Made by a program: the position numbers and the translations under genes. DNA of 5,288 nt, from assembly GCA_016302525.1 (NCBI GenBank), contig JAEDNJ010000116.1:1-5288 (forward strand). The letters run 5' to 3'. Below, one piece after another: positions 5,230 to 5,288 of this stretch. Position 1 is the stretch's first letter. Every line of letters starts with the position of its first letter. The stretch comes from Phascolarctobacterium sp. GTDB taxonomy: Bacteria; Bacillota; Negativicutes; Acidaminococcales; Acidaminococcaceae. The notes beneath the pieces were generated by a model. The model was given only the letters and a program-made list of their open reading frames with translations. It was not told the origin of the DNA and ran no database searches.

Positions 5230-5260
5230 AGTCTACAGTATATACCTGCTATACAGTCAA
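5230..5260 (-). promoter_or_regulatory. MerR-type promoter (19-bp spacer) upstream of the ABC importer operon
   Basis: On the minus strand TTGACT (5255-5260) and TAGACT (5230-5235) are separated by exactly 19 bp. TTGACT with a 19-bp spacer closely resembles classical MerR-controlled promoters. The spacer carries AGGTATATA at positions 8-16, the same register as in the exbB promoter. The imperfect -10 and long spacer suggest low activity without the activator. The promoter points toward the ATPase and permease genes, with an expected start near 5223. Confidence 0.72.
5235..5257 (-). promoter_or_regulatory. MerR operator copy 3 (ABC operon promoter)
   Basis: This is the most symmetrical of the three copies. 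On the minus strand GTATA, seven bases (GCAGGTA) and TATAC form a perfect dyad. After one mismatch it extends by AC at the left and GT at the right. It shares TAT-N3-AGGTATATA with copies 1 and 2. Confidence 0.72.
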
Positions 5261-5266
5261 TCATCT

Positions 5267-5278
5267 TTTTGCGCAAAA
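5267..5278. repeat. 12-bp perfect palindrome TTTTGCGCAAAA
   Basis: TTTTGCGCAAAA lies 6 bp upstream of the -35 box of the ABC promoter. It might be a binding site for a second regulator, or part of the end of a gene beyond the window. Short AT-rich palindromes also arise by chance. Confidence 0.35.
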
Positions 5279-5288
5279 TAAATAACCG

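Noticed and set aside
4955..5288. Cobalamin or other known metabolite riboswitch upstream of the ABC operon
   Set aside because: The conserved B12-box and other recognisable class signatures are absent; a covariance-model search would be decisive.

Overview
This window looks like chromosomal DNA from a diderm (two-membrane) Firmicute, most likely of the Negativicutes. It carries a TonB-ExbB-ExbD energiser, which needs an outer membrane. It also carries a BmrR-like MerR regulator of Firmicute style, strong GGAGG-type ribosome binding sites and AT-rich DNA (roughly 40% GC by eye). The taxonomic call is inference.

Layout from left to right. Positions 1-1821 hold a tightly packed minus-strand operon, exbB-exbD-tonB, with 4-bp ATGA overlaps. 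It is followed by the first codons of a further gene with a signal-peptide-like N-terminus that runs off the left edge. Positions 1822-2227 are a divergent control region. Positions 2228-3061 hold a plus-strand MerR-family regulator with a BmrR/GyrI-like effector domain. It converges, with only 2 bp between stop codons, on a minus-strand two-gene ABC importer operon: a FecE-like ATPase at 4103-4954 and a FecCD/BtuC-type permease at 3064-4086. Positions 4955-5288 are that operon's long upstream region.

The main result is regulatory. The same 23-bp operator-like element occurs three times, with 15 of 23 positions identical in all copies (core TAT-N3-AGGTATATA). Two copies lie in identical register inside 19-bp spacers of minus-strand promoters, one in front of exbB (TTGAGC-N19-TATAAT) and one upstream of the ABC operon (TTGACT-N19-TAGACT). 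The over-long 19-bp spacer is the hallmark of MerR-activated promoters. The third copy lies just downstream of the regulator's own extended -10 promoter, where binding should repress.

The simplest model is a small regulon. The MerR/BmrR-like protein senses a ligand, perhaps the transported metal chelate, haem or corrinoid or a related molecule. It then switches on both the Ton energiser for outer-membrane uptake and the inner-membrane FecCD-type importer, while limiting its own synthesis. I see no convincing Fur box. The outer-membrane receptor and the substrate-binding protein are not in the window; the partial gene at the left edge or genes outside could supply them.
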